Shown here: one piece after another, positions 48,459 through 62,347 of the stretch
How the letters are laid out: every line of letters begins with the position of its first letter
Numbering within the stretch: the first letter of the stretch is position 1
Origin: Balanoglossus misakiensis
Lineage: Eukaryota > Hemichordata
NCBI GenBank assembly: GCA_040954595.2
Contig: CM082590.2
Location: 4,650,001 to 4,714,000, forward strand
DNA: 64,000 bases
Reading direction: 5' to 3'
Translations under genes and position numbers: made by a program
The notes under the pieces: generated by a model
Told to the model about the DNA's origin: nothing
What the model saw: the letters and a program-made list of their open reading frames with translations, nothing else
Databases searched by the model: none

Positions 48459-48770
48459 TGAGTGAATGAATAAATGAATGAATGAATGAATGTATGTATG
48501 TATGTATGTATGTATGTATGTATGTATGTATGTATGTATGTATGTATGTATGTATGTATGTATGTATGTATGTATGTCTGTATGTATGTCTGTATGTATG
48601 TCTGTATGTATGTATGTATGTATGTATGTATGTATGTATGTATGTATGTATGTATGTATGTATGTATGTATGTATGTATGTATGTATGTATGTATGTATG
48701 TATGTATGTATGTATGTATGTATGTATGTATGTATGTATGTATGAATGGATGGATGGATGGATGGATGAA
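48459..48770. repeat. (TGAA)n, (TATG)n and (GGAT)n microsatellite
   Basis: TATG repeats from 48491 to 48744 with TCTG interruptions, preceded by TGAA and followed by GGAT repeats. It is complementary in inverse order to the CATA tract just upstream. Long Cys/Met/Tyr/Val frames are low complexity. Confidence 0.95.
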
Positions 48771-50140
48771 TGAAGTACAATACTAGTAAATCATGCCTAT
48801 ATCCAGTACATTCTGGAAAAATGACCGTCCAAGTTTATAGAGAGAGAGAGAGAGAGCCAGTCAAACAAGTTTCAATGTTGGTCAACTGTTCATTGTCATA
48901 TTTGCTTTCTGTATCAATAGAGGACTAATGCTGTAAACCCTTTGTATTCTGTTTACCATTCAGCTTTGATATCTTAACTTGACTTTTTCTTTATATGTGG
49001 GTGCAATTATGCTATAAAGCTAAACAGTAAACACCTGAAGGCTGCTGTACCCTGTGCAATTAACGTAAATTTACACTAAGTGCTTGCTACATGCAATGCT
49101 TATTGTGCCTATAGGATTCAACAACCTTCAGGTTATGCTGAATAAATCATGGTGATAATTTAGCAGTGTTGGCAAACTGAAGTGAACAATTTAGTTTTAA
49201 CCTACTTAAACCCTCTCTCTCTCTCTCTGACACAATGACAAAAAATGCTATCAGAATAATACATTTGTAATACAGATCATATAAATGAGGAAGGGATTGA
49301 TCAATGTTCAATTTCGTCCCGTGGGAGAAGTTCTATTCTTGGAATGACGATGGAATCAAAGTCAGTAAAATAAAGTCATCCTGGAAGGAAACTTCTCTGC
49401 ATCCAATTCACTGGGGCTTCTGCATTCATACATGTATCCTCTTCTTGCCTATGCACAGAAAGACGACATAACACTCACCTTGTATTGATTGATTGATTAC
49501 AGCAAATAAGAGACATTCAACATTCACACAGAAACGAAAATATGCTCCTGTCAAACACTGAACATGGGTTAAAAAGGGGCCCAGGATGTGACAACATCTG
49601 ATCAGGTCACTTCTTGATCACTATGTAATACGGTGGTAGAACACACTTGGGCCCCACTTTTGTATTTTTGTCTGGCGTGACACTCCCTTAAAACTCTACC
49701 AAATGAAGATAAGCCCCCGTCAAAAGAGTGAATTGAAGTCCGCGAAACTACAAGTTAAAGAATCTGCTGATTTTCATCAGGCAATGAACTGGTTGAATGC
49801 ATATTGGAAGAGAAAGCAATAGGATGGATTGGACATCAGTTACAGTATTCCGTGTATGGCGTTGACTCCTCTCTCTGTACAGCGATTATGAATAAGTGGA
49901 AAGACCAGCTCTGGGCATAAATGCTATAAAATCAGACCCAGTTCATCATGCATTGCTGGATGAATATTTATCCCGACTGAAGCACACAGTATATACCGAC
50001 CATGTGCACTTCCAGTGTTTTTATATAATATGGATGTGTATAGGAGCATTTCAGGGGGTGGGGTGGGGGGGGGGGGGAGCTTGCTATCAAGTAAAATGAA
50101 GGAATGCATCGACTTTTATTATCAGTGGCCCGTAAGGTTA
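48771..50140. other. No gene recognised; short foldback at 49571-49662
   Basis: GGGGCCCA and its complement lie about 70 bp apart at 49576 and 49648 as a small inverted element. An (AG)n tract at 48840 and a (CT)n tract at 49213 are present. A G-rich run lies at about 50055-50079. Confidence 0.5.
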
Positions 50141-51190
50141 ATGCTATGTTACCTTTGAAGTGCTTGGCGGCTATACCGGTACAAGCATGCACAGATCTAT
50201 GTTGATAGACGTTACTCATCACAGGGACCAGTGACTGTTATCTGCAAAAATGAAAAATATGCCAATAAGTATTTCTGTGTCAAACAGCACGGCAAAATGT
50301 ATCTATGGACAGAGATGATCTCCTGTCTTCATGAACAATACAATACGTTGTACAGGGGCCTCCAAATGAGCAATTAAATTCCATGCTGTCATCCATGGCG
50401 TCTAGGAAATCTTTAAGAGAATAAGAATTATCTTATATTACCCTCAGCCACCACTTGGCTGCAATACAGGCATGTACACACATCCAGTTCGACAGATCAA
50501 TGTTGATCACCAGAGAGAAACCATTATCTGCAAAAATGGAAAATATGACAAAGTATTTTAGTGTCAAAAAATCAGGCAGTAAAGTGTAAGGATAATCTCC
50601 TGGATGGACAATACAATAAGTCACACACGGCCCTCCAAAATGAGCAATTAAATTAAATGCATTCATCTATGGGGTCTAGGAAATCTTAAAGAGAATAAGA
50701 ATTATCTTATGTTACCCTCAGACATCACTTGGCTGCAATACAGGCATGAACACACATCCAGTTCGACAGATCAATGTTGATCACCAGAGAGAAACTATTA
50801 TCTACAAAAATGGAAAATATGACAAAGTATTTTAGTGTCAAAAAATCAGGCAGTAAAGTGTAAGGATAATCTCCTGGATGGACAATACAATAAGTCACAC
50901 ACGGCCCTCCAAAATGAGCAATTAAATTCTATGCTGTCATCAATGGGGTAAAGGAAATCTTAGAAGAACAAAAATTATCTTATGTTACCCTTGCAAACTA
51001 CTGGACTGCTTTACAGGCTTGAATATACATCTAGTTTGGCAGATTTTGATCAACAGCTAGATACCCCTTTCTGCAAAAAAATGGAAAATATGCCAATAAG
51101 TATTTCTGTGTCAAACAACATAATGGTAAAATATATCTATGGACAGAGATGATCTCCTGTCTTCATGAATGTAATGTACTTCAATGGCTG
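50141..51190. repeat. Tandem repeat S4, about 274-bp unit, four copies
   Basis: The two middle copies are close to identical (GAGAATAAGAATTATCTTA at 50417 and 50691). The outer copies at about 50141 and 50963 are diverged. Units include CACATCCAGTTCGACAGATC and AAAATGGAAAATATG. Confidence 0.88.
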
Positions 51191-51200
51191 GTTACTCAAA

Positions 51201-53570
51201 TTTAATTTGCATACTCACACCATAGGAATCATGTTACCTGGTTACCAACTTGGCATCTGGACAGGAGGATATTGGGCATCATGGAAATCTGAAACTAATG
51301 AGAAAATTTGTGTAAATAGACAATTATAACTGACTGCTATGAACTTCAACTTGGCTCCAATCCATAATTATTTCTCGTTGGGTGCTCAGTTGTTTCTGGT
51401 TTCAAGGCGACTAGTGCAAAGTGTCCAGGAAATCACATGAGACATGGAGATATCACATGACTGCAAGCCATGAGCCATTATTTTGCATACTCACACCATA
51501 GGAATCATGTTACCTGGTTACCAACTTGGCATCTGGACAGAAGGATATTGGGCATCATGGAAATCTGAAACTAATGAGAAAATTTGTGTAAATAGACAAT
51601 TATAACTGACTGCTATGAACTTCAACTTGGCTCCAATCCATAATTATTTCTCGTTGGGTGCTCAGTTGTTTCTGGTTTCAAGGCGACTAGTGCAAAGTGT
51701 CCAGGAAATCACATGAGACATGGAGATATCACATGACTGCAAGCCATGAGCCATTATTTTGCATACTCACACCATAGGAATCATGTTACCTGGTTACCAA
51801 CTTGGCATCTGGACAGAAGGATATTGGGCATCATGGAAATCTGAAACTAATGAGAAAATTTATGTAAATAGACAATTATAACTGACTGCTATGAACTTCA
51901 ACTTGGCTCCTATCCATAATTATTTCTCGTTGGGTGCTCAGTTGTTTCTGGTTTCAAGGCGACTAGTGCAAAGTGTCCAGGAAATCACATGAGACACGGA
52001 GATGTCACATGACTGCAAGCCATGAGCCATTAATTTGCATACTCACACCACAGGAATCATGTTACCTGGTTACCAACTTGGCATCTGGACAGAAGGATAT
52101 TGGGCATCATGGAAATCTGAAACTAATGAGAAAATTTATGTAAATAGACAATTATAACTGACTGCTATGAACTTCAACTTGGCTCCAATCCATAATTATT
52201 TCTCGTTGGGTGCTCAGTTGTTTCTGGTTTCAAGGCGACTAGGGCAAAGTGTCCAGGAAATCACATGAGACACGGAGATGTCACATGACTGCAAGCCATG
52301 AGCCATTAATTTGCATACTCACACCACAGGAATCATGTTACCTGGTTACCAACTTGGCATCTGGACAGAAGGATATTGGGCATCATGGAAATCTGAAACT
52401 AATGAGAAAATTTATGTAAATAGACAATTATAACTGACTGCTATGAACTTCAACTTGGCTCCTATCCATAATTATTTCTCGTTGGGTGCTCAGTTGTTTC
52501 TGGTTTCAAGGCGACTAGGGCAAAGTGTCCAGGAAATCACAAGAGACACGGAGATGTCACATGACTGCAAGCCATGAGCCATTCATTTGCATACTCACAC
52601 CATAGGAATCATGTTACCTTGGTTACCAACTTGGCATCTGGACAGAAGTATATTGGGCATCATGGAAATCTGAAACTAATGAGAAAAAATTGTGAAAATA
52701 GACAATTATAACTGACTGCTATGAACTTCAACTTGGCTCCAATCTATAATTATTTCTCGTTGGGTGCTCAGTTGTGTCTTGTTTCAACGCGACTAGGGCA
52801 AAGTGTCCAGGAAATCACAAGAGACACGGAGATGTCACATGACTGCAAGCCATGAGCCATTAATTTGCATATACTCAAACCATAGGAATCATGTTACCTG
52901 GTTACCAACTTGGCATCTGGACAGGAGGATATTGGGCATCATGGAAATCTGAAACTAATGAGAAAAAATTGTGTAAATAGACAATTATAACTGACTGCTA
53001 TGAACTTCAACTTGGCTCCTATCCATAATTATTTCTCGTTGGGTGCTCAGTTGTTTCTGGTTTCAAGGCGACTAGGGCAAAGTGTCCAGGAAATCACAAG
53101 AGACACGGAGATGTCACATGACTGCAAGCCGTGAGCTATTAATTTGCATACTCACACCATAGGAATCATGTTACCTGGTTACCAACTTGGCATCTGGACA
53201 GGAGGATATTGGGCATCATGGAAATCTGAAACTAATGAGAAAAATTGTGTAAATAGACAATTATAACTGACTGCTATGAACTTCAACTTGGCTCCTATCC
53301 ATAATTATTTCTCGTTGGGTGCTCAGTTGTTTCTGGTTCAAAGGCGACTAGGGCAAAGTGTCCAGGAAATCACAAGAGACACGGAGATGTCACATGACTG
53401 CAAGCAATGAGCCATTAATTTGCATACTCACACCACAGGAATCATGTTACCTGGTTACCAACTTGGCATCTGGACAGGAGGATATTGGGCATCATGGAAA
53501 TCTGAAACTAATGAGAAAAAATTGTGTAAATAGACAATTATAACTGACTGCTATGAACTTCAACTTGGCT
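51201..53570. repeat. Tandem repeat S5, 276-bp unit, about 8.6 copies
   Basis: The GCATACTCACACC start recurs at 51209, 51485, 51761, 52037, 52313, 52589, 52867, 53146 and 53422. Units contain GGTTACCAACTTGGCATCTG and CTCGTTGGGTGCTCAGTTG. Units are very similar to each other. It abuts S4 directly. Confidence 0.95.
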
Positions 53571-54924
53571 GCTAACAATCCCCAACACCTGCAAGAAATA
53601 ATAAATAGTAAATATTAATTTATTATCATAGACTGGTTGAGTTTAATGTTACCTATGGTACACTTACATTGTATTTTCCCTTTTAATCTGGTGGGTAGTT
53701 AGCTATCTGATGTACATTAACCATTGTAAAACTCTAGGATCTGATAAACTTATTTATTTATCCAATAGACTTACAAAATGTGAAAATATTTCTATTTCTA
53801 TGGGAGAAACATGGACTGGTACTCAGTTAACTAATCATTATGGGGGACTAAAATTTCCTCAAATTTAAAATTATTCCTGTAATTATCACCTGTCTATATA
53901 TTATGTACATTGTAATTGCTAAACTATACCATTCACTGGGTTTAGCTCCTTACTGGAAAATTGCCATTACAATTTATGCCCAGTTGTGGGTTTAAGAAAA
54001 ATACACAGTGATAAAAACTGCAAAATTATTAATGGAGTATTCAAAAGTTATTCCCTAAAATCATCAGACATAAGTACTAAATTATCACTTAAAGCTAAGC
54101 CTACTAATCAATACAAATTCAGCAGAATATTTAAGTTCCACAGCTGAGGGTTAATGAGAAAACAACACATTTCTTATTTATCATTATCATAATCATCATC
54201 ATCATAATCATCATCATCATCATCACCATCATCATTGCCATCATCATCACCATCATCGTCATCACCATCATCATCATCATCATCATCACCATCACAACCG
54301 TCATCAACATCAGTACAACCATCAATGCCATCACCATAACAACTAGCAATAACAATTAACATCAAAACTGCCAACACCATCACCAATATTAACAGGAATA
54401 AAATCAAAATGTTGAATGACCCATGAAAATCAGAAACTGTCAACCAACAGCATTCTACAAAGTCACTAGTTTATTAATCTAGCTGAGGTGATTGTATTAT
54501 ACTCTTTAATATTATATGTTTATTATTATCAGTTTGTAATTTTTTAAGTCTACAAATATTATAATATTAAAATTTCCAATGGCAATTTTTTATACGCATA
54601 GCTGACATTATACACCAGTAATTCTGAATGTTCATTTACTAAATTACTGCAATTTCCAAAACAGCCAAACCTATATACATGTTATGTAAATTATTTTCCA
54701 ATTTTCAAACGAGTGCTAACTTCACTGATGAAAAGGGGGAATTTAGACAATGAGCTGTTGGTGAAACTGACTGGATGGTATTAAAACACAATTAAATACA
54801 GATCTGGAACATAAATGTTATACAATGCAATGTTAAATCATATTATTTAATCTGGAAAGAAATCATGCATTTGAGACACATCAATTGTGATCACAATTAC
54901 CGGTTCAATGCAAACACTGTCTGG
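53571..54924. other. AT-rich DNA with a CAT microsatellite
   Basis: The microsatellite spans about 54176-54330 (ATC repeats). The two overlapping minus-strand frames over it are low-complexity Met or Asp runs. No gene seen. Confidence 0.5.
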
Positions 54925-57900
54925 AAGTTTTCATATCAAGCTACAGTACCTGAAACAAAAATTTGTAATCACTGACACCCCCATCATTATGAATCGCTAA
55001 CACCCCCACCCCCATCATTATGAACACCTTGGTTCACACAGGTTATTTGTTTACGATTGTGAAACACTGTTCACTTAATAACACAAGCATAGTAAAATTA
55101 TTAATGATACAACACAACATGGTACAGCATTTTAATACTGCAGATTAGTTCAAAGTTTTCATATCAAGCTATAGTACCTGAAACAAAAATTTATTATGGC
55201 TGACACCCCCCTCCCCCCATCATCATCAATTTGAACACCTAGGTTCACACAGGTTGTTTGTTTACGATTGTGACACACTGTTCACTTAATTAACACAAGA
55301 ATAGTAAAAAAATTTAATGATAAAACACATCATGGTGCAGCATTTAATACTGCAGGTTAGTTTAAAGTTTTCATATCAAGCTACAGTACCTGAAACAAAA
55401 AATTGTAATCACTGACACCCCCCAACCCTGACACCCCCCTCCCCCCATCATTATCAATTAGAACACTTGGTTTCACACAGGTTATTTGTTTACGATTGTG
55501 AAACACTGTTCACTTAATAACACAAGCATAGTAAAATTATTAATGATACAACACAACATGGTGCAGCATTTTAATACTGCAGATTAGTTCAAAGTTTTCA
55601 TATCAAGCTACAGTACCTGAAACAAAAATTTATTATGGCTGACACCCCCCTCCCCCCATCATCATCAATTTGAACACCTAGGTTCACACAGGTTGTTTGT
55701 TTACGATTGTGACACACTGTTCACTTAATTAACACAAGAATAGTAAAAAAATTTAATGATAAAACACATCATGGTGCAGCATTTAATACTGCAGATTAGT
55801 TCAAGGTTTTCATATCAAGCTACAGTACCTGAAACAAAAATTTGTAATCACTGACACCCCCACCCCTGACAACCCCCACCCCCGATCATTACCAATTAGA
55901 ATACCTTGGTTTCACACAGGTTGTTTGTTTACGATCGTGAAACACTGTTTACTTAATTAACACAAGAATAGTAAAAAAATTTAATGATAAAACACATCAT
56001 GGTGCAGCATTTTAATACTGCAGATTAGTTCAAAGTTTTCATATCAAGCTACAGTACCTGAAACAAAAAATTGTAATCACTGACACCCCCAACCCTGACA
56101 CCCCCCTCCCCCCATCATTATCAATTAGAACACTTGGTTTCACACAGGTTATTTGTTTACGATTGTGAAACACTGTTCACTTAATAACACAAGCATAGTA
56201 AAATTATTAATGATACAACACAACATGGTGCAGCATTTTAATACTGCAGATTAGTTCAAAGTTTTCATATCAAGCTACAGTACCTGAAACAAAAATTTAT
56301 TATGGCTGACACCCCCCTCCCCCCATCATCATCAATTTGAACACCTAGGTTCACACAGGTTGTTTGTTTACGATTGTGAAACACTGTTCACTTAATTAAC
56401 ACAAGAATAGTAAAAAAATTTAATGATAAAACACATCATGGTGCAGCATTTAATACTGCAGATTAGTTCAAGGTTTTCATATCAAGCTACAGTACCTGAA
56501 ACAAAAATTTGTAATTACTTACACCCCCCACCCCTGACACCCCCCACCCCCCATCATTATCAATTAGAACACTTGGCTTCACACTGGTTGTTTGTTTACG
56601 ATTGTGAAACACTGTTCACTTAATATGGTGCAGCATTTTAATACTGCAGATTAGTTCAAAGTTTTCATATCAAGCTACAGTACCTGAAACAAAAAATTGT
56701 AATCACTTACACCACCCACCCCTGACACCCCCCACCCCCCATCATTATCAATTAGAACACTTGGCTTCACACTGGTTGTTTGTTTACGATTGTGAAACAC
56801 TGTTCACTTAATATGGTGCAGCATTTTAATACTGCAGGTTAGTTCAAGGTTTTCATATCAAGCTACAGTACCTGAAACAAAAATTTGTAATCACTGACAC
56901 CCCCACCCCTGACAACCCCCTCCCCCCATCATTATCAATTTGAACACTTGGTTTAACACAGGTTGTTTGTTTACGATTGTGAAACACTGTTCACTTAATT
57001 AACACAAGCATAGTAGAATTATTAATGATAAAATACATCATGGTGCAGCAATTTAGTACTGTAGATTAGTTCAAGGTTTTCATATCAAGCTACAGTACCT
57101 GACACAAAAATTTGTAATCACAGACACCCCCACCCCTGATCATTACCACACTGGCTGTTTGTTTCCAATTGTGAAACACTGTTCACTAAATATGGTGCAG
57201 CAATTTAATACTGCAGATTAGTTCAAAGTTTTCATATCAAGCTACAGTACCTGAAACAAAAATTTGTAATCACTGACACCCCCCACCCCCGATCATTACC
57301 AATTAGAACACCTTGGTTCACACAGGTAGTTTGTTAACGATTGTGAAACACTGTTCACTTAAGAACGCAAGCATAGTAGAATTATTAATGATAAAACACA
57401 TCATGGTGCAGCAATTTAATACTGCAGATTAGGTCAAAGTTTTCATATCAAGCTACAGTACCTGAAACAAAAATTTGTAATCACTGACACCCCCATCATT
57501 ATGAATCGCTGACACCCCCACCCCATCATTATGAACACCTTGGTTCACACAGGTTATTTGTTTATGATCGTGAAACACTGTTCACTTAATTAACACAAGC
57601 ATAGTAGAATTATTAATGATAAAACACATCATGGTGCAGCAATTTAATACTGCAGATTAGTTCAAGGTTTTCATATCAAGCTACAGTACCTGAAACAAAA
57701 ATTTGTAATCGCTGACACCTCCTACCCCATTATTATGAACACCTTGGTTCACACAGGTTGTTTGTTTACGATTGTGAAACACTGTTCACTTAAGAACACA
57801 TGCTTAGTAAAATTATTAATGAAATTAATCACATCATAGTGCAGCATTTTAATACTGCAGGTTAGTTTAAAGTTCTCATATCAAGCTACAGTACCTGAAA

Positions 57901-60031
57901 CAAAAATTTGTAATCGCTGACACCCCCCACCCCTGACAACCCCCACCCCCGATCATTACCACACAGGTTGTTTGTTTACGATTGTGAAACACTGTTCACT
58001 TAAGAACACATGCCTGGTAAAATTATTAATGAAATTAATCACATCATGGTGCAGCATTTTAATCCTGCAGGTTAGTTTAAAGTTCTCATATCAAGCTACA
58101 GTACCTGAAACAAAAATTTATCATGGCTGACACCCCCCTCCCCCCATCATCATCAATTTGAACACCTAGGTTCACACAGGTTGTTTGTTTACGATTGTGA
58201 AACACTGTTCACTTAATTAACACAAGAATAGTAAAAAAATTTAATGATAAAACACATCATGGTGCAGCATTTAATACTGCAGATTAGTTCAAGGTTTTCA
58301 TATCAAGCTACAGTACCTGAAACAAAAATTTGTAATTACTTACACCCCCCACCCCTGACACCCCCCACCCCCCATCATTATCAATTAGAACACTTGGCTT
58401 CACACTGGTTGTTTGTTTACGATTGTGAAACACTGTTCACTTAATATGGTGCAGCATTTTAATACTGCAGATTAGTTCAAAGTTTTCATATCAAGCTACA
58501 GTACCTGAAACAAAAAATTGTAATCACTTACACCACCCACCCCTGACACCCCCCACCCCCCATCATTATCAATTAGAACACTTGGCTTCACACTGGTTGT
58601 TTGTTTACGATTGTGAAACACTGTTCACTTAATATGGTGCAGCATTTTAATACTGCAGGTTAGTTCAAGGTTTTCATATCAAGCTACAGTACCTGAAACA
58701 AAAATTTGTAATCACTGACACCCCCACCCCTGACAACCCCCTCCCCCCATCATTATCAATTTGAACACTTGGTTTAACACAGGTTGTTTGTTTACGATTG
58801 TGAAACACTGTTCACTTAATTAACACAAGCATAGTAGAATTATTAATGATAAAATACATCATGGTGCAGCAATTTAGTACTGTAGATTAGTTCAAGGTTT
58901 TCATATCAAGCTACAGTACCTGACACAAAAATTTGTAATCACAGACACCCCCACCCCTGATCATTACCACACTGGCTGTTTGTTTCCAATTGTGAAACAC
59001 TGTTCACTAAATATGGTGCAGCAATTTAATACTGCAGATTAGTTCAAAGTTTTCATATCAAGCTACAGTACCTGAAACAAAAATTTGTAATCACTGACAC
59101 CCCCCACCCCCGATCATTACCAATTAGAACACCTTGGTTCACACAGGTAGTTTGTTAACGATTGTGAAACACTGTTCACTTAAGAACGCAAGCATAGTAG
59201 AATTATTAATGATAAAACACATCATGGTGCAGCAATTTAATACTGCAGATTAGGTCAAAGTTTTCATATCAAGCTACAGTACCTGAAACAAAAATTTGTA
59301 ATCACTGACACCCCCATCATTATGAATCGCTGACACCCCCACCCCATCATTATGAACACCTTGGTTCACACAGGTTATTTGTTTATGATCGTGAAACACT
59401 GTTCACTTAATTAACACAAGCATAGTAGAATTATTAATGATAAAACACATCATGGTGCAGCAATTTAATACTGCAGATTAGTTCAAGGTTTTCATATCAA
59501 GCTACAGTACCTGAAACAAAAATTTGTAATCGCTGACACCTCCTACCCCATTATTATGAACACCTTGGTTCACACAGGTTGTTTGTTTACGATTGTGAAA
59601 CACTGTTCACTTAAGAACACATGCTTAGTAAAATTATTAATGAAATTAATCACATCATAGTGCAGCATTTTAATACTGCAGGTTAGTTTAAAGTTCTCAT
59701 ATCAAGCTACAGTACCTGAAACAAAAATTTGTAATCGCTGACACCCCCCACCCCTGACAACCCCCACCCCCGATCATTACCACACAGGTTGTTTGTTTAC
59801 GATTGTGAAACACTGTTCACTTAAGAACACATGCCTGGTAAAATTATTAATGAAATTAATCACATCATGGTGCAGCATTTTAATCCTGCAGGTTAGTTTA
59901 AAGTTCTCATATCAAGCTACAGTACCTGAAACAAAAATTTATCATGGCTGACACCCCCTTCCCCCATCATTATCAATAAGAACACCTTGGTTTCACCCAG
60001 GTTGTTTGTTTACAATTGTGAAACACTGTTC
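54925..60031. repeat. Satellite S1, array 2
   Basis: Same units as 26699-28409, in about 24 copies of roughly 170-230 bp. It contains a large internal duplication of 1,821 bp (about 56310-58130 and 58131-59951) that is almost identical, including a shared 66-codon chance frame. It ends at the same point in the unit as array 1 and continues into the same flank. Confidence 0.95.
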
Positions 60032-60302
60032 ATGTTATAACACCACAAATTCCATAGTGTAATATTATTAACTAGTTTGATAAATCAGAAACTTCTGAGT
60101 GCGTGGTTACTTATACGGTATTTCATGTTTGAGAGTGCAAGGTTATGACATCCCCAAATCTGACTGGCCAGGTCAGAATGGGAACACCCACATGTGTGCA
60201 AGTTTTAATAAAATACACCTGAGAGCATGACTGCACCCAGCAGATCACCCATTTACAAAGCTTTGTGTCATTACATGTGAGTTTGATATTTTTATTTTTA
60301 TA

Positions 60303-60335
60303 AGTATCACCATCATCATCATCATCATCATCATC

Positions 60336-60366
<31 letters not shown>

Positions 60367-60650
60367 TCAGTATCACCATCTAAACCATCATTATCACCAT
60401 CTAAACCATTATCACCACCATCACCATCAGTATCACCATCATCACCATCATTATCACCATCATCACCATCATTATCACCATCATCACCATCACCACCACT
60501 ATTATCACCATCAGTATAACCATCACCACCATTATAATCACCATCATCATCACCATCACCACCATTATTATCTTAATCAGTATCACCAGTACCACCAGAT
60601 TCACCATCATTGTCATCACTATTATCACCACCAGTATTATCATATTCAGT
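60303..60650. repeat. CAT/ATC-rich microsatellite
   Basis: Homologous to 28680-29185 but shorter by about 150 bp, as expected for repeat contraction or expansion. Confidence 0.95.
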
Positions 60651-62347
60651 TAAAACTGCTGTACCAGTTAGTACAGATCTCCATTTACCATGGTAACTGT
60701 ATTTAAATTTGCATGCATGCATTTTGTCTGAAACACAGATGAACCCGTTACATGATATATTTTACATGTCAAGCAAAATGGCTGCTACATTTGTACATTA
60801 AAATGATACGAGGCAACAGGGATTCATATGAAGTGCATTCCTAGAAAAAAAGAAAACTTTATTTAATTCATTTAATAACAGGCATATCAATGATATTTAT
60901 CTATACCAGTCATAAATTTTCACCAACAGCTCTATGTACTAGGATCATTTTACCCTGGTTTGTACAAACACATTTGCTTTGCAAAACTCTGTACACAGAA
61001 TCACAAAGTATGTAATGCCAACTATGCATAAACATTAGGCTACCAATTCTGACAAATATTTAAGATGAATGTGACTGATTGTCTGGATGAAAATACATCT
61101 CTGTGTAACGTATATTTATGGTTAAATTAAACCTTTACTAACATTATTATTTCTGTTATTTTATACCACTACAACCACAATGCCAAAGCTAACGCTAGTA
61201 ACAGATACAACATTACACCCATTATTCTGGAGTAAATTAAGACCACTAAGAAACAAATATTAACCACCTATACCACTCAAGACATATTCATTCTGCCACC
61301 AATTGCATCTCAAAGTATCCTGAAGAGTCACCAAAACCAAACAATACCACATTGACATATGCTCTGCAGAAACTACTATTATTGGTGTCTTTCTTACACA
61401 GATATAAAGAACTAATCATCATCATCATTGTTACTGTTTTTGTAACATCTTCATCATCATCATTGTCATCATCATCCTCATTATAATCATCATCATCATC
61501 GATATCATCATCATCACAATCATCATTATCATCATCATCATCATTGTCGTCATTATTTTTAGTTATTTTATTATCATCCTCCTATTATTCATCCTATTAT
61601 TCCTAATCATTTTTTTTCTCATATTACATTTGTCTTTCAATTGTCATTGATTTTAAGAATATCACTGCTCCAATTTCAATGTGACTGGTGTGATCATCCT
61701 CTTTGCCGTAATTTGCATTTGAACATCATGAAGTTAATCCAAACTGAATAGCAGATGCCTACCATGTCGTTTTTAATCCTCCCTACCTTAAATAGGTTTT
61801 AAGCTACCTAAGTGAGTGATGAAAATCTCATAATATGGTCGACAAAATTTCAAGATGGCCGATTTTTGCCATGTTTAAGAAATGGGAGTTCATGAGCTAA
61901 AGTGATATTGAGTCTTTCTGAATCTTTGTAACAGAAAAAATAACAAAATGTGAAAAAAGTTTAATGAGTTTGATATGTTAAGTACAAAGACAAACATGTT
62001 TGACCAAAGGAAGTCATAAACATATCATTTATTCTATCTCTTACTACAGTGAGTTGTCGACTTTTTACCAAGAATGCAATTATTATAATATGATTTGACC
62101 CCCTAGCACAAAGTGAACACCTATTAAAGGCAGCCAGAATTCTGCACCATCTGCCAATTATGCAATATTTAAGCTGTCAAGTAAAACAATAAAGTAAATC
62201 ATATAAATGTTTTTACTTCCCTGCTCAAAGATCGGCTGCAATAATGTACATCCATTTCTGTAATCTTCAACTTTTTCCCACAAGTCCTGTCGGCTAGATC
62301 ACATGGAAAGTTCCTCCTGCAATTTAAGAAAGTTGAAAACAATTTTG

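Noticed and set aside
48247-48786. Long frames of YVCM or THIH repeats
   Set aside because: Direct translations of tetranucleotide microsatellites.
54131-54443. Met-rich and Asp-rich overlapping frames
   Set aside because: Same cause: a trinucleotide microsatellite read in two frames.
56423-58444. Identical 66-codon frames at 56423 and 58244
   Set aside because: Part of satellite S1; identity results from the 1,821-bp block duplication.
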